Assembly (NCBI RefSeq): GCF_004353185.1
Contig: NZ_SMUS01000022.1
Span: forward strand, 1 to 64,000
Reading direction: 5' to 3'
Length of the DNA: 64,000 bases
Source of the DNA: Clostridium cuniculi
GTDB taxonomy: Bacteria; Bacillota; Clostridia; Clostridiales; Clostridiaceae
Position numbers and translations under genes: made by a program. The notes below the pieces were generated by a model that saw only the letters and a program-made list of their open reading frames with translations, searched no databases and was not told where the DNA came from. Of this stretch, positions 36,404 to 46,145 are shown piece by piece (positions within the stretch are counted from its first letter, which is position 1; each line of letters opens with the position of its first letter).

Positions 36404-37264
36404 ATGAATATGGAATTATGGTATACTGAAAATCAAACAGAAAATGTTAACTTTTCAATGAAAGTAAAAAATCATCTTTATTCTGCTAAAAGTGATTTTC
36501 AAAAAATAGACATAATAGATACCTACGAATTTGGTAGAGTATTAGTTATTGATAATTGGACAATGGTTACTGAAAAAGATGAGTTCATTTATCATGAAAT
36601 GATAACACATGTGGCGTTAGCTACAAACCCAAATATAAAAAATGTCCTTGTAATTGGTGCTGGTGATGGCGGTACCGTTAGAGAATTAACTAGATATAAT
36701 AATATTGTTAATATAGATATGGTAGAGATAGACAAGCTAGTTGTTGAAGCTTCTATTGAGTATCTACCTTTTACATCATGTAAATTAAATGATCCTAGAG
36801 TTAATTTATATTTTGAAGATGGAATTAAATTTGTTAAAGATAAAAAGAACTTATACGATTTAATCATAGTTGATTCAACAGATCCTATCGGTCCTGGTGA
36901 AGGTCTATTTACAACTGAATTTTATACTAATTGCTTTAATGCATTAACTGAAAAAGGTATATTAATTAATCAATGTGAAAGTCCTTATTATGATAATAAT
37001 GCCTACGAGATGAAAAGATCTTATGGCAAATTAAATAAATTATTTGATATTTGCAAAGCATATCAATACCATATGCCAACCTATCCATCTGGTCATATGA
37101 TATTCTGTTTTGCTTCAAAAGTATTAGATCCTGTGGCTGATTTAAACTCTGAATCATGGAACTCTTTAGGATTAGATACAAAATACTACAATACAGATAT
37201 ACATAAAGGGGCATTTGCTTTGCCTAATTATGTTATAAAAATGCTCAACGATACTTTAGAATAA
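36404..37264 (+). CDS. speE: Spermidine synthase
   Basis: A 286-aa aminopropyltransferase. The N-terminal beta domain (ELWYTENQTENVNFSMKV) and substrate lid (VIDNWTMVTEKDEFIYHEMI) are typical. The nucleotide-binding motif is VIGAGDGGTVREL and the catalytic aspartate region is DSTDPIGPGEGLF. It makes spermidine from putrescine and decarboxylated SAM. GGAGG from the end of speD serves as its ribosome binding site. No ornithine, arginine or agmatine gene is linked, so the putrescine source is elsewhere. Confidence 0.96.
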   Translation: MNMELWYTENQTENVNFSMKVKNHLYSAKSDFQKIDIIDTYEFGRVLVIDNWTMVTEKDEFIYHEMITHVALATNPNIKNVLVIGAGDGGTVRELTRYNNIVNIDMVEIDKLVVEASIEYLPFTSCKLNDPRVNLYFEDGIKFVKDKKNLYDLIIVDSTDPIGPGEGLFTTEFYTNCFNALTEKGILINQCESPYYDNNAYEMKRSYGKLNKLFDICKAYQYHMPTYPSGHMIFCFASKVLDPVADLNSESWNSLGLDTKYYNTDIHKGAFALPNYVIKMLNDTLE

Positions 37265-37284
37265 TATATACTCCAAGAAAAAAT

Positions 37285-37319
37285 AAAAAAATCATAGCTA
37301 AAATAGCTATGATTTTTTT
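37285..37319. terminator. Bidirectional terminator between speE and mnmA
   Basis: AAAAAATCATAGCTA-AAA-TAGCTATGATTTTTT, a perfect stem with A and T runs on each side, serving the convergent speDE and isc-mnmA units. Confidence 0.9.
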
Positions 37320-37321
37320 AT

Positions 37322-38407
37322 TTATATTATGCCAGCAATAATTCCTCCACCAACAACTTTGTTTCCTTGATAGAAAACAACAGATTGACCTTTTGTTATT
37401 GCTCTTTGTTTTTCTTTAAAGCTAACTTTAACTTTTCCATCTCTTAAAGGTGAAATAACCGCTTCTGCTGGTTTTCCTGAATATCTAACCTTTGCTTCAA
37501 CTGTTATTGGCTCTTCAAGCTTATCAAATGGAATAAAATTAACATCCTTAGCAACTAAGTCAGTCTTAAATATATCCTCTTCTGGACCTAATACAACTTC
37601 ATTAGTTTTAGGATTTATATCAGTTACAAATACAGGTCTTCCAAGCGCTATTCCTAACCCTTTTCTTTGACCTATAGTATAGTAAACTATTCCTTTATGT
37701 TGTCCTAATACATTTCCGTTTTTATCAACAAAATTTCCTGGAACAACCTCTAATGGTCTAGCTTCACTTATGTATCTACCATGATTATTATCTGGTATAA
37801 AACAAATTTCTTCACTATCTTTTTTATTATATACTGATAATCCAATTTCCTTAGCAATTTCTCTTATTCTATCCTTAGTGTATTCTCCACAAGGCATAAG
37901 AGTATGTGCTAATTGCTCTTGAGTAAAGTTATATAATGCATATGTTTGGTCTTTTCTATCATCATCTGAACGAATTAATAGATATCTTCCATTTTCATCT
38001 TGTTCAATTTTAGCATAGTGGCCTGTTGCAACATAATCAGCACCTATTCCCTGAGCTTTTCTTAATAACTCATCAAACTTTAAGTGCTTATTACATGCTA
38101 TACATGGGTTTGGTGTTTTTCCATCTATATATTCTTGAACAAAATAATCAATAACTTTTTCTTTAAAGCTATCTCTAAAGTTCATTACATAAAAAGGAAT
38201 ACCAATTTTATTAGCAACTCTTCTTGCATCATCTACAGCTGAAAGTGAACAACATCCACCTTCTCTTTCTGTATAATCTTTATCTTCTTGCCATATTTGC
38301 ATTGTAACACCAATAACATCATAGCCTTGCTCTTTTAAAAGGTAAGCAGCAACGGAGCTATCAACTCCGCCACTCATACCTATAACTACTTTTTTCTTCT
38401 TTTCCAT
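37322..38407 (-). CDS. mnmA: tRNA-specific 2-thiouridylase MnmA
   Basis: A protein of about 361 aa with the PP-loop [15 protein letters not shown] near the N-terminus. It has the catalytic cysteines in [12 protein letters not shown] and [10 protein letters not shown] and the family stretch [15 protein letters not shown]. It installs 2-thiolation at U34 of Lys, Glu and Gln tRNAs, using sulfur relayed from a cysteine desulfurase. The start is the ATG at 38407 (a TTG just before it is in frame but redundant). Last gene of iscR-iscS-iscU-mnmA; the desulfurase partner is in the same operon. Confidence 0.96.
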   Translation of the reverse strand: MEKKKKVVIGMSGGVDSSVAAYLLKEQGYDVIGVTMQIWQEDKDYTEREGGCCSLSAVDDARRVANKIGIPFYVMNFRDSFKEKVIDYFVQEYIDGKTPNPCIACNKHLKFDELLRKAQGIGADYVATGHYAKIEQDENGRYLLIRSDDDRKDQTYALYNFTQEQLAHTLMPCGEYTKDRIREIAKEIGLSVYNKKDSEEICFIPDNNHGRYISEARPLEVVPGNFVDKNGNVLGQHKGIVYYTIGQRKGLGIALGRPVFVTDINPKTNEVVLGPEEDIFKTDLVAKDVNFIPFDKLEEPITVEAKVRYSGKPAEAVISPLRDGKVKVSFKEKQRAITKGQSVVFYQGNKVVGGGIIAGII

Positions 38408-38427
38408 CAAATCACACCTTAAGTTTT

Positions 38428-38871
38428 TTATTCGTGTCCGTGTACTGCATCATGTAATTCATCATGATCTGTTTCTTCGAATTCCCATCCTTCAGTGCTT
38501 AATCCAGCATTTCTTCTATAGTCATTTATTGCTTTGTGTATAGCTTCTTCAGCTAATACTGAACAGTGCATTTTTACTGGTGGAAGTCCATCTAAAGCTT
38601 CAGCAACAGCTTTATTTGATAATTCCCAAGCTTCTTCTAAAGTTTTTCCTTTAATCATTTCTGTAGCCATTGAAGATGAAGCTATAGCTGATCCACATCC
38701 AAAAGTTTGGAATTTAACATCTTTAATAATGTTATCCTCTACTTTTAAATAAACTCTCATTATATCTCCGCACTTAGCATTTCCAACTTCTCCAATACCG
38801 TTTGCGTCTTCAATTTCTCCTACATTTCTTGGATTTCTAAAATGGTCCATAACTTTATCTGTATATATCAT
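38428..38871 (-). CDS. iscU: Fe-S cluster scaffold protein IscU/NifU-like
   Basis: A 147-aa scaffold with the three ligand cysteines Cys34 (GNAKCGD), Cys59 (TFGCGSAI) and Cys103 ([11 protein letters not shown]). It has the usual N-terminal [18 protein letters not shown]. The region before Cys103 reads PPVKMHC as in IscU. It assembles Fe-S clusters with IscS. The C-terminal about 20 residues are acidic and His-rich ([16 protein letters not shown]), as often seen in clostridial versions. Three-base gap to iscS upstream. Confidence 0.95.
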   Translation of the reverse strand: MIYTDKVMDHFRNPRNVGEIEDANGIGEVGNAKCGDIMRVYLKVEDNIIKDVKFQTFGCGSAIASSSMATEMIKGKTLEEAWELSNKAVAEALDGLPPVKMHCSVLAEEAIHKAINDYRRNAGLSTEGWEFEETDHDELHDAVHGHE

Positions 38872-38873
38872 AA

Positions 38874-40058
38874 TTATTTTTCTCCCTTCTTAACAAAATC
38901 ACTCCATAATGGTGACATATTTCTTATTCTTTGTATAATTCCAGGTAACACCTCTAAAACATAATCAACATCTTCTTCGCTTGATCCATCACCTAATGTT
39001 AATCTTAATGATCCATGAGCTAATTCATGTGGTAAACCTATTGCTAAAAGTACATGTGATGGGTCTAATGATCCTGACGTACATGCACTTCCGCTTGATG
39101 CACATATTCCTTCAAAATCTAATGATAATAAAATTGATTCACCTTCTATATAAGTAAATCTTACATTTACATTACCAGGTAATCTCTTATCCCCTCTTGG
39201 TCCATTTAAATATGAGTATGGAACTTTTTCTAATATTCCATCTATAAGCTTATCTCTAAGAGCTGAAATTCTTTCCATATGAGCTTCTAAATCTTTTGTA
39301 GCTAACTCTATAGCTTTACCTAATCCAACAACCGCTGCAATATTTTCAGTTCCTGCTCTTCTAGCTCTCTCTTGACCACCACCGTGGATTAAGTTGTCTA
39401 TTCTTACACCTTTTCTTATGTATAAAGCTCCTATTCCCTTAGGTCCATATATTTTATGACCAGCTAAAGATAAAAGGTCAATATTCATTTCTTTTACATC
39501 TACCGGAACATTTCCTACTGCTTGAACTGCATCTGTATGGAATAAAACTTTTCTTTCTCTACAAATTGCACCTATTTCTTTTACAGGTTGAATAGTTCCT
39601 ATTTCATTATTTGCAAACATAATTGATACTAAAATAGTCTTATCTGTTATTGCATTTTTTAATTCTTCTAAATCAATAAATCCTTCTTCATTGACATCTA
39701 AGTAAGTTACTTCAAAACCGTTTTTTTCTAAATATTCACAAGTATGAAGAACTGCATGGTGTTCTATTTTAGTAGTTATTATATGATTTCCTTTTTTTCT
39801 ATGTGCTGATGCAATACCTTTAATTGCCCAGTTATCTGCCTCAGATCCACCCCCTGTGAAGTAAACCTCGCTCATATCACAATTTAAAGCATTAGCAACT
39901 TGCCCTCTAGCTTTATCTATTGCCATTTTTGTTTCTCTTGATATTCCATAAAAAGATGATGGATTACCAAATTTTTCTGTAAAATATGGTAGCATTTCTT
40001 CTAAAACTTCTGGCTTCACAAAAGTGGTAGCCGCATAATCCATATATACTGTTTTCAT
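38874..40058 (-). CDS. iscS: Cysteine desulfurase IscS/NifS
   Basis: A 394-aa PLP enzyme. The PLP lysine lies in [17 protein letters not shown]. The persulfide cysteine lies in [18 protein letters not shown], the longer loop typical of IscS-type (class I) desulfurases. It releases sulfur from cysteine for IscU and MnmA. AGGAG precedes the ATG. Gaps of 3 bases on either side show tight translational coupling in the operon. Confidence 0.96.
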   Translation of the reverse strand: MKTVYMDYAATTFVKPEVLEEMLPYFTEKFGNPSSFYGISRETKMAIDKARGQVANALNCDMSEVYFTGGGSEADNWAIKGIASAHRKKGNHIITTKIEHHAVLHTCEYLEKNGFEVTYLDVNEEGFIDLEELKNAITDKTILVSIMFANNEIGTIQPVKEIGAICRERKVLFHTDAVQAVGNVPVDVKEMNIDLLSLAGHKIYGPKGIGALYIRKGVRIDNLIHGGGQERARRAGTENIAAVVGLGKAIELATKDLEAHMERISALRDKLIDGILEKVPYSYLNGPRGDKRLPGNVNVRFTYIEGESILLSLDFEGICASSGSACTSGSLDPSHVLLAIGLPHELAHGSLRLTLGDGSSEEDVDYVLEVLPGIIQRIRNMSPLWSDFVKKGEK

Positions 40059-40061
40059 ATA

Positions 40062-40511
40062 TTATTCACTCCTCTGTAATGTTAATGCTTCATTTTTTTC
40101 TTTAATTTTATTATAATCATCTACTATATCTTGTAACGTTACGCCTTCCATAACTTCATCTATACTATTTTTTATTTTAGTCCATAAAAGTCTAGTTGCA
40201 CAACAATCTATATTATTACAGGCAACCCCTTCAATACAATCAGCAATCTCTATAGGACCTTCAAGTACATGCATTATATCTGAAACCTTAATTTCTTTTG
40301 GTTCTCTTCCTAGTATATATCCTCCTTGAGCACCTCTTATACTATTTATAAGTTTTGCTTTTCTAAGCGGAGAAAATAACTGTTCTAAATAATATTCAGA
40401 TATTCCTTGTCTTTGCGAAATAGTTTTTATTGATAGGGGAGAATCTCCATAATGTATCGCAAGCTCAACCATGGCCTTTACTCCATATCTTCCTTTAGTT
40501 GATAATTTCAT
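40062..40511 (-). CDS. iscR: Rrf2-family regulator IscR
   Basis: A 149-aa Rrf2 winged-helix regulator (MKLSTKGRYGVKAMVELA, then QGISEYYLEQLFSPLRKAKL). It has Cys92, Cys98, Cys103 and Cys104 in DCIEGVACNNIDCC, matching the [2Fe-2S] ligand spacing of IscR. First gene of the isc operon, so autoregulation by cluster status is likely. The promoter is well formed (40557-40585). Confidence 0.93.
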   Translation of the reverse strand: MKLSTKGRYGVKAMVELAIHYGDSPLSIKTISQRQGISEYYLEQLFSPLRKAKLINSIRGAQGGYILGREPKEIKVSDIMHVLEGPIEIADCIEGVACNNIDCCATRLLWTKIKNSIDEVMEGVTLQDIVDDYNKIKEKNEALTLQRSE

Positions 40512-40556
40512 TTTCTCACCCCTTATTCAGACTTTTTTGCTCTGCTTTATATTTAT

Positions 40557-40585
40557 ATCTTACTAAATCACTCTGCTTTTGTCAA
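40557..40585 (-). promoter_or_regulatory. isc operon promoter
   Basis: On the minus strand TTGACA (40585-40580), 17 bases, TAAGAT (40562-40557). A direct repeat AAAGCAGAG occurs once in the spacer and again about 20 bases downstream of the -10, a candidate regulator site. Confidence 0.7.
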
Positions 40586-40685
40586 CAATGATTTAATTCA
40601 ACTTTTAATTTAATAAAAAAAACTTTTTTATGTCAAGTTTTTTAGTTAATTTTTATTAAGATAAAACAAATTTTTTTAATATAAA

Positions 40686-41963
40686 TTACTCTTCAAGCAT
40701 TATGTCTAAGATTTCCTTATCAGTTTCCTTCATTCCCTCTTTTCCTAATCTACCTACTGCAGTTATTGTTTCTTCAATGCTTTCTTTTAAAATACCTGTT
40801 TTAGGACTATAACCTTGATCTTCCATAGCAAGATAATGGCCCATCATACTTGCATCAACACTTGTAGCAATCTTAGCCGCACATGATGCTTTTGCACCAT
40901 CACATACTATTCCTGAAATATTAGCTAAAGTGTTTGCAACAGTTTTATTAATTTGATCTAATGTTCCACCCTCTAAATATGTAATTGCCGCTCCACTAGC
41001 ACATCCTGCACTTACAGCTCCACAAAAGGCTGAAAGTCTCCCTATTCCAGTTTTTTGATGTATTGTCATAAGGTTAGAGAATATTAACCCTCTATATAAT
41101 TGTTCCTCTGACAATCCTTTTTCCCTTGCATATATTATTACAGGAATTGAAGTTGCCATACCTTGATTTCCACTTCCTGAATTAGTCATAACAGGCAATG
41201 AACTTCCACTCATTCTAGCTTCTGAAGCTGATGCTGCATAAACTTTAAGTTTAGTAACAATAGAGTTCGGATAACATTTCATAAGCATCTTTCCTATACC
41301 TACTCCATATTCTCCTTTTAAGCCTTCCTCTGCTATTGTTATGTTATATTCAATTTGTCTATCTAATAATTCTTTTACATCATTAATATCTACATTATTT
41401 GCAAAGTCAAATATATCATTAACATTTAAAATGCTTCTATCAATAAATACTCCTAGATACTTACTTGGATCTTCATTCCCTTCAAATAATACTTCACCAT
41501 TTTTAATTACTTTAGAAATATTGTTATGTGCATATTTTATTTCTACTATTGCACTATCCTCTCCTGAATATACTTCCATTATTATATGTAACTGAATATC
41601 TGTATCTAACCTTTCAACAAAACAATACTCTTCACTCATAAGCTTATTAGCTTCTATTATATGTTCTTCTTTAACTTCACTAATAACCTCTAATTCCTTA
41701 CTTGAATCCCCTGCTAGGACACCAATAATAGCACTAGCTTTAATCCCTACTAAATCTCCAGTGTTAGGTACTGTTACACACATTGCATTTTTAATTATGT
41801 TTCCACTACATTTTGCTATAACTTTTTCCGGTATTTTCCCTAAAACATCTCTTGCCTTAGCTGCTGCATATGCAATTGCAATAGGCTCAGTACATCCCAT
41901 TGCAGGTACTAACTCTTCCTTTAAAATTTGTAAATAATCATTATACTTATCTTTTTTCATCAT
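40686..41963 (-). CDS. L-cysteine desulfidase family protein (UPF0597/CyuA-like)
   Basis: A protein of about 425 aa with KEELVPAMGCTEPIAIAYAAAKA at the N-terminus, SGSGNQGMATSIPVI in the middle, and CGAVSAGCASGAAITYL plus CDGAKASCAAKIATSV. The cysteines are those of the Fe-S serine dehydratase alpha-like/cysteine desulfidase family. Such enzymes split L-cysteine to sulfide, ammonia and pyruvate. Start taken at the ATG at 41963, 5-6 bases after GGGGGAAG. Next to the isc operon and a cysteine-rich physiology, but substrate could also be serine; moderate certainty. Confidence 0.82.
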   Translation of the reverse strand: MMKKDKYNDYLQILKEELVPAMGCTEPIAIAYAAAKARDVLGKIPEKVIAKCSGNIIKNAMCVTVPNTGDLVGIKASAIIGVLAGDSSKELEVISEVKEEHIIEANKLMSEEYCFVERLDTDIQLHIIMEVYSGEDSAIVEIKYAHNNISKVIKNGEVLFEGNEDPSKYLGVFIDRSILNVNDIFDFANNVDINDVKELLDRQIEYNITIAEEGLKGEYGVGIGKMLMKCYPNSIVTKLKVYAASASEARMSGSSLPVMTNSGSGNQGMATSIPVIIYAREKGLSEEQLYRGLIFSNLMTIHQKTGIGRLSAFCGAVSAGCASGAAITYLEGGTLDQINKTVANTLANISGIVCDGAKASCAAKIATSVDASMMGHYLAMEDQGYSPKTGILKESIEETITAVGRLGKEGMKETDKEILDIMLEE

Positions 41964-41992
41964 TTCTTCCCCCATGTTATTAAATTATTTTT

Positions 41993-43258
41993 CTACTTCT
42001 TAACTCTATCCCAATAATCTTTTGTGGCCTTTTCAAACTTATTGTCCCCATATTCATAATAGGTTCTATGTTTTATATTATCGGGTAAATATTGTTGATG
42101 TACATAATGATTAGGATAACTATGTGGATACTTATATTCAACCCCTCTTCCCATTTTACAAGCACCACTATAATGTGCATCTTTTAAATGGTTAGGAATA
42201 TCACCTATAGTCATATTTTCTAAATCATTCAATGCAGAATCTATTGCTAAATATGCTGAATTTGACTTTGGACTTGTTGCTAAAAGTATTGTAGCCTCTG
42301 CAAGTGGAATTCTAGCTTCTGGAAATCCTAATTCTCTAGCAGAATCTACTAATGATTTAACTATTAAACTTGCTTGTGGATATGCTAATCCAATATCTTC
42401 TGCAGCAATTACTTGAAGTCTTCTACAAATAGATATTAAATCACCAGCTTTAACAAGTCTAGCCAAATAATGAATTGCAGCGTCTGCATCACTACCACGA
42501 ATTGATTTTTGAAATGCGCTAAGTATATCATAATGTGCATCACCATCATTATCGTAAGAAATTACCTTACTTTGAGTTGAATCCTTAACAACACTTAAAT
42601 CAATTACTACAAATTTATCACTATTAGGTTTAGTTGAATTTAATGCAATTTCTAAGCCATTAATAGCCTTTCTCACATCTCCATTACAATAAGAAGCCAA
42701 ATAATCTATAGCTTCTTCCTTAACATCTAGTTTTATTTCATTATACTCTTTACTTTTAATAGCTATGGCTCTATTAAGAGCTTTCTTTATATCCTCTTCT
42801 TCTACAGGTTTAAATTCAAATATAGTTGATCTAGAAAGCAAAGCCTTAAAAATATAAAAATAAGGATTCTCTGTAGTGGATGCAATTAATGTTATTCTAC
42901 CATCTTCTATATATTCTAAAAGTGATTGTTGTTGCTTTTTATTAAAATTCTGAATCTCATCTAAATAAAGCACTACACCATTAACACCTAAAAAGGTATC
43001 TAACTCCTTTGTTATCTCTTGAATATCTTTTAATGAAGCATTAGTTGCATTAAGCTTATAAAACCTTTTACCAGCTTTTTCTGCAATAATATTTGCTACT
43101 GTAGTTTTTCCTACTCCTGGTGGTCCATAAAATATCATATTTGAAATTCTACCACTCTTTACTATTCTATCTAAAATTTTATTCTCTCCTAATATATGTT
43201 GTTGACCACAGACTTCACTTAATTGTGTAGGCCTAATTAAATCTGCTAATGGTTTCAT
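41993..43258 (-). CDS. rarA: Replication-associated recombination protein A (RarA/MgsA)
   Basis: A 421-aa AAA+ ATPase. Walker A is GPPGVGKTTVA, Walker B is VVLYLDEIQNF, and the sensor region is TLIASTTENPYF. The C-terminal half has RGSDADAAIHYLARL and DIPNHLKDAHYSGA, hallmarks of the MgsA/WRNIP1 family. It acts at stalled replication forks. GAGGTG precedes the ATG. It is 29 bases upstream of the desulfidase gene, so they may be co-transcribed. Confidence 0.95.
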   Translation of the reverse strand: MKPLADLIRPTQLSEVCGQQHILGENKILDRIVKSGRISNMIFYGPPGVGKTTVANIIAEKAGKRFYKLNATNASLKDIQEITKELDTFLGVNGVVLYLDEIQNFNKKQQQSLLEYIEDGRITLIASTTENPYFYIFKALLSRSTIFEFKPVEEEDIKKALNRAIAIKSKEYNEIKLDVKEEAIDYLASYCNGDVRKAINGLEIALNSTKPNSDKFVVIDLSVVKDSTQSKVISYDNDGDAHYDILSAFQKSIRGSDADAAIHYLARLVKAGDLISICRRLQVIAAEDIGLAYPQASLIVKSLVDSARELGFPEARIPLAEATILLATSPKSNSAYLAIDSALNDLENMTIGDIPNHLKDAHYSGACKMGRGVEYKYPHSYPNHYVHQQYLPDNIKHRTYYEYGDNKFEKATKDYWDRVKK

Positions 43259-43532
43259 TTTTTCACCTCAAAGTATTTATATTAGTTATAAGTATACCAT
43301 AATATTCTACATATATTTACTCATATAATGGTAAGATTTTAAAGCTTCTATTTTTTAACTTCCTATATGATATAACAAAATTTTAATTAAATATTATCTC
43401 ATTGTTATTTTTATCTTTATTATTGTATATATATTTCCAATTTTATTGTTTTATAAGATAAATAAAAAGAAAGCCAAAACTGACTTTTTATAATATTCGT
43501 ATTTTATTTTCTTTAAGCAACATCCATTTTAC

Positions 43533-43913
43533 TTAATTATTTTCATTATACTCACGAGGGTTTTTAAGTTCTAAATCCTCTATACCAAATTCCTTTCTTA
43601 ATTCTTCAAATCTAGAATATGTTAAAGTTCCTAAAACTTCTTTACTAGAAACATCTATAATCCAATAGGTATCACTTTTACTTAACTCCTCTACACATAT
43701 AAAACTATTATTCCAAGCTACTTTCCCAACATCTTCTATTATTATTTTTGATGAATTTCCTTCATCCGCTATATCAGTCGTACCAGCATGATATAACTTA
43801 AAATCACCAGATAAATTATAATTATAATCTGCAACACCGGGACCAAAACATCCAACTAGCATTAAAATAACTACCATTATAATAGACAATAAAACCTTTT
43901 TACAAAATCTCAT
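43533..43913 (-). CDS. Predicted lipoprotein, possibly DUF3997
   Basis: A 126-aa product with a charged N-terminus, hydrophobic segment and lipobox LVGC (Cys22), so it is probably a membrane-anchored lipoprotein. The mature part starts GPGVADYNYNLSGDFKLYHA, which recalls DUF3997 lipoproteins of Firmicutes, but this is tentative. AAAGGAA precedes the ATG. Monocistronic. Function unknown. Confidence 0.65.
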   Translation of the reverse strand: MRFCKKVLLSIIMVVILMLVGCFGPGVADYNYNLSGDFKLYHAGTTDIADEGNSSKIIIEDVGKVAWNNSFICVEELSKSDTYWIIDVSSKEVLGTLTYSRFEELRKEFGIEDLELKNPREYNENN

Positions 43914-44118
43914 TACACTTTAATTCCTTTTACTTTTTTACAAATAACAACTGCTAAAAATTGGTTATTAAGTATATTATACAATTATTGTAACTATATT
44001 TAAAATATTTTTATGTAGTTCTATTTATTCTTTTCATTTATTTTTTATTTTACATTTCTACTTTCATCAATACCATAAAATAATCTTTTTCCTCTGTTAC
44101 TATAAAAATATTATACAC
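43914..44118. other. Gene-free AT-rich spacer
   Basis: Very AT-rich sequence with no supported ORF. Presumably it contains the promoter of the lipoprotein gene, but I see no convincing consensus pair. Confidence 0.35.
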
Positions 44119-44151
44119 AAAAAGGAGGATTCAATTTTGAATCCTCCTTTT
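44119..44151 (-). terminator. Strong terminator downstream of the CAP-domain gene
   Basis: AAAAAGGAGGATTCA-A-TTTTGAATCCTCCTTTT, a 14-bp GC-containing stem with a T run, about 105 bases after the CAP gene stop. No other minus-strand gene lies between. Confidence 0.8.
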
Positions 44152-44255
44152 CTCTCTGCTACTATCTATGATAGCTTGTACTATTCTTTTGGATTATTAG
44201 TATTTATATATATTCTTATTATAGAAGTTAAATTTTCATTTTTTAATAATATTTA

Positions 44256-45188
44256 CTATCTATAAAACTCTTGCGTAGCATATACTTTATTTCCTATCTT
44301 ATATACTCCAACTCCTATGCTTGAGAAGTTAGTAGATAAAATATTTGCTCTATGACCTGATGAGTTCATCCAGTTAGTCATAAATTGTTGCGCTAAGGCA
44401 TCTGCACTTACATTACCACCAATATAAGCTATATTTTCTCCCCATGCTTTATATGATACTCCATCATTTTTCATTTGAGTTGTTATAAGATTTCCATTTA
44501 AGTCTTCATGACTAAAATAATTATTATCTCCCATATCTTGAGATTTAATTCTAGCATATTTTTGCATTGTATTATTATATGTTAACGCTGGAACTCCTGC
44601 CTTAGCTCTTTCTTCATTTACTTTATTATATATAGCTTGTTCTACAGCAGCCATAAAGTTCGTATCTGCATTAGTTGAGTTATCCTCTGTTGAATTATCC
44701 GGAGTCTCATCAACTACTGGTGTATCTGGAGTACTTGGTGTCTCCTCTGGAACGCTTGGTGTCTCCTCTGGAACACTTGGCGTTTCATCTACTGTTGGTG
44801 TATCTGGTGTGCTAGGAGTTTCTGTATCTCCTGTTGGTGGAACAACTGTATCTCCTGGCGTTTCATCTATACTTGGATTATTAGGAACATTTGGTGTTTC
44901 CGTATCTCCTGTTGGTGGAACAACAGTATTATTATCATTATTGTTACTATTATTATTGTTATTTCCATCATGATTAGGCTTGTCCACTGTGCCTCCAATA
45001 ATTATTATTCCGCCTGAACAATTACCCCACCATATTTTTTTAAAAGTTACTCCTTGAAGTAAACTTCCTGATATACTACACTTATTTGATTTTTCTAGAG
45101 AAGCTTCCTTAGTAGCTGCAAAAGTTGGTGTAACAACTCCCCCTATTAAAGATAATGTAACTATACTAGCAATTAGTTTATTTTTCAT
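44256..45188 (-). CDS. Secreted CAP-domain (SCP/PR1) protein with Pro/Thr/Glu-rich repeats
   Basis: A protein of about 310 aa. Residues 1-25 are a Sec signal peptide (KNKLIASIVTLSLIGGVVTP, then TFAATK). A Gly/Ile patch and Asn-rich stretch follow, then about 80 residues of imperfect repeats such as VVPPTGDTETPSTPDTP and ETPSVPE, a likely wall-spanning linker. The C-terminal 125 residues are a CAP domain with KYARIKSQDMGDNNYFSH, WGENIAYIGG and MNSSGHRANIL, like SafA/YkwD-type proteins. No LPXTG motif or SH3 is seen. The ATG at 45188 is 8 bases after AGGAG. Role probably at the cell surface or spore coat. Confidence 0.88.
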   Translation of the reverse strand: MKNKLIASIVTLSLIGGVVTPTFAATKEASLEKSNKCSISGSLLQGVTFKKIWWGNCSGGIIIIGGTVDKPNHDGNNNNNSNNNDNNTVVPPTGDTETPNVPNNPSIDETPGDTVVPPTGDTETPSTPDTPTVDETPSVPEETPSVPEETPSTPDTPVVDETPDNSTEDNSTNADTNFMAAVEQAIYNKVNEERAKAGVPALTYNNTMQKYARIKSQDMGDNNYFSHEDLNGNLITTQMKNDGVSYKAWGENIAYIGGNVSADALAQQFMTNWMNSSGHRANILSTNFSSIGVGVYKIGNKVYATQEFYR

Positions 45189-45318
45189 CTGTACCACTCC
45201 TTTTTATTTTTTCGAACAGTTTAATTCTGCCCAATATCTTATTAGTTCAAAGTACTTTTTACTTTCACTAACGCCGCCAGTTACAGTTATATCATAGCTT
45301 GTCTGTTTTTATTATAGT
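45189..45318 (-). promoter_or_regulatory. Structured leader upstream of the CAP-domain gene
   Basis: TATAAT at about 45318-45313 on the minus strand implies a 5' leader of roughly 115 bases. It contains a stem TTAGT-g-AAAGTA / TACTTT-ga-ACTAA and a second short stem CAG-AATTAAA-CTG, within a GC-richer block GTAACTGGCGGCG that stands out from the AT background. I do not recognise a known riboswitch class. Regulatory RNA function is speculative. Confidence 0.35.
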
Positions 45319-45465
45319 AGATTACCTCCTTACATACCTTATCTTTTATTGTTAAGATTTTATTTCCTTTTTCACCACTAATATTACAATGAAATTTTCG
45401 CATATTTTCTTACTTTATAGCATCTTAGAAATATACACCATGTTATATATTGCTAGATATTTTTA

Positions 45466-45963
45466 TTAATTTTTTATAAAATTTTTGTTTTCATTTTGTG
45501 CAATTTTCAAACTATCATATTCTTTCACGCTTTCAATGTAAAATTTACCTTCTTTTTTTGTCAGTACAACTTCTACTGGAACATCATTTCCTTCTGCTGT
45601 ATCATAACCTTGCTCTACCCCATCACTTTCTAAAGTTGTTGCTTGAGCCTCCATATCTATCAATAAGCATAAATTATATTTACCATCCTCTTTCGTAACT
45701 CCAATAACTTCACTTTCATATTTATTTAAAACTATATCGCCTATATAATAACTATAAAATACTACATAATTAGATTCATTAAAAGTTTGACTATCTATAT
45801 ATTCACTAACCTCATCGTCATAATCTCCATCATATGATAATACCTTATCAACTATCTCTTTCATTTCCTCTATATCTTTTTGTGAAATACTACTACACAT
45901 AACCATTGTTAAGTTAAACATAACCATCACTATTACCATTATATTTTCAATAAATTTTCTCAT
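45466..45963 (-). CDS. Predicted secreted or anchored hypothetical protein
   Basis: A 165-aa product with an N-terminal hydrophobic segment, RKFIENIMVIVMVMFNLTMV then MCSSIS, i.e. a signal peptide or anchor. A soluble acidic alpha/beta domain follows (EMKEIVDKVLSYDGDYDDEV, VEVVLTKKEGKFYIESVKEY). The pattern of strands ending in EGKFYIESVKEYDS is reminiscent of NTF2-like/lumazine-binding folds, but I do not recognise the family. GCAGGG precedes the ATG. No clear partner. Confidence 0.6.
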   Translation of the reverse strand: MRKFIENIMVIVMVMFNLTMVMCSSISQKDIEEMKEIVDKVLSYDGDYDDEVSEYIDSQTFNESNYVVFYSYYIGDIVLNKYESEVIGVTKEDGKYNLCLLIDMEAQATTLESDGVEQGYDTAEGNDVPVEVVLTKKEGKFYIESVKEYDSLKIAQNENKNFIKN

Positions 45964-46100
45964 AACTTTTCCCTGCCTTTCATTTATTAATTTCTATACT
46001 ATTCTTATGTAACGTTATTTAATTATATGAATCTTATATAATTAAATTTAAATTAAGCTCTAAATCTGGCTTTACTTAAGTAATCAATTATACTAATATA

Positions 46101-46142
46101 AAAAAGCAGTAATGTATCTTAATGATACATTACTGCTTTTTC
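46101..46142 (-). terminator. Terminator of asrABC
   Basis: AAAAAGCAGTAATGTATC-TTAA-GATACATTACTGCTTTTT, an 18-bp perfect stem three bases after the asrC stop. Confidence 0.9.
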
Positions 46143-46145
46143 TTA

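Noticed and set aside
45270..45300. A possible VirR box (CCAGTTAC) upstream of the CAP-domain gene
   Set aside because: The second box and the CAC end of the consensus are missing, and orientation is wrong for the gene.
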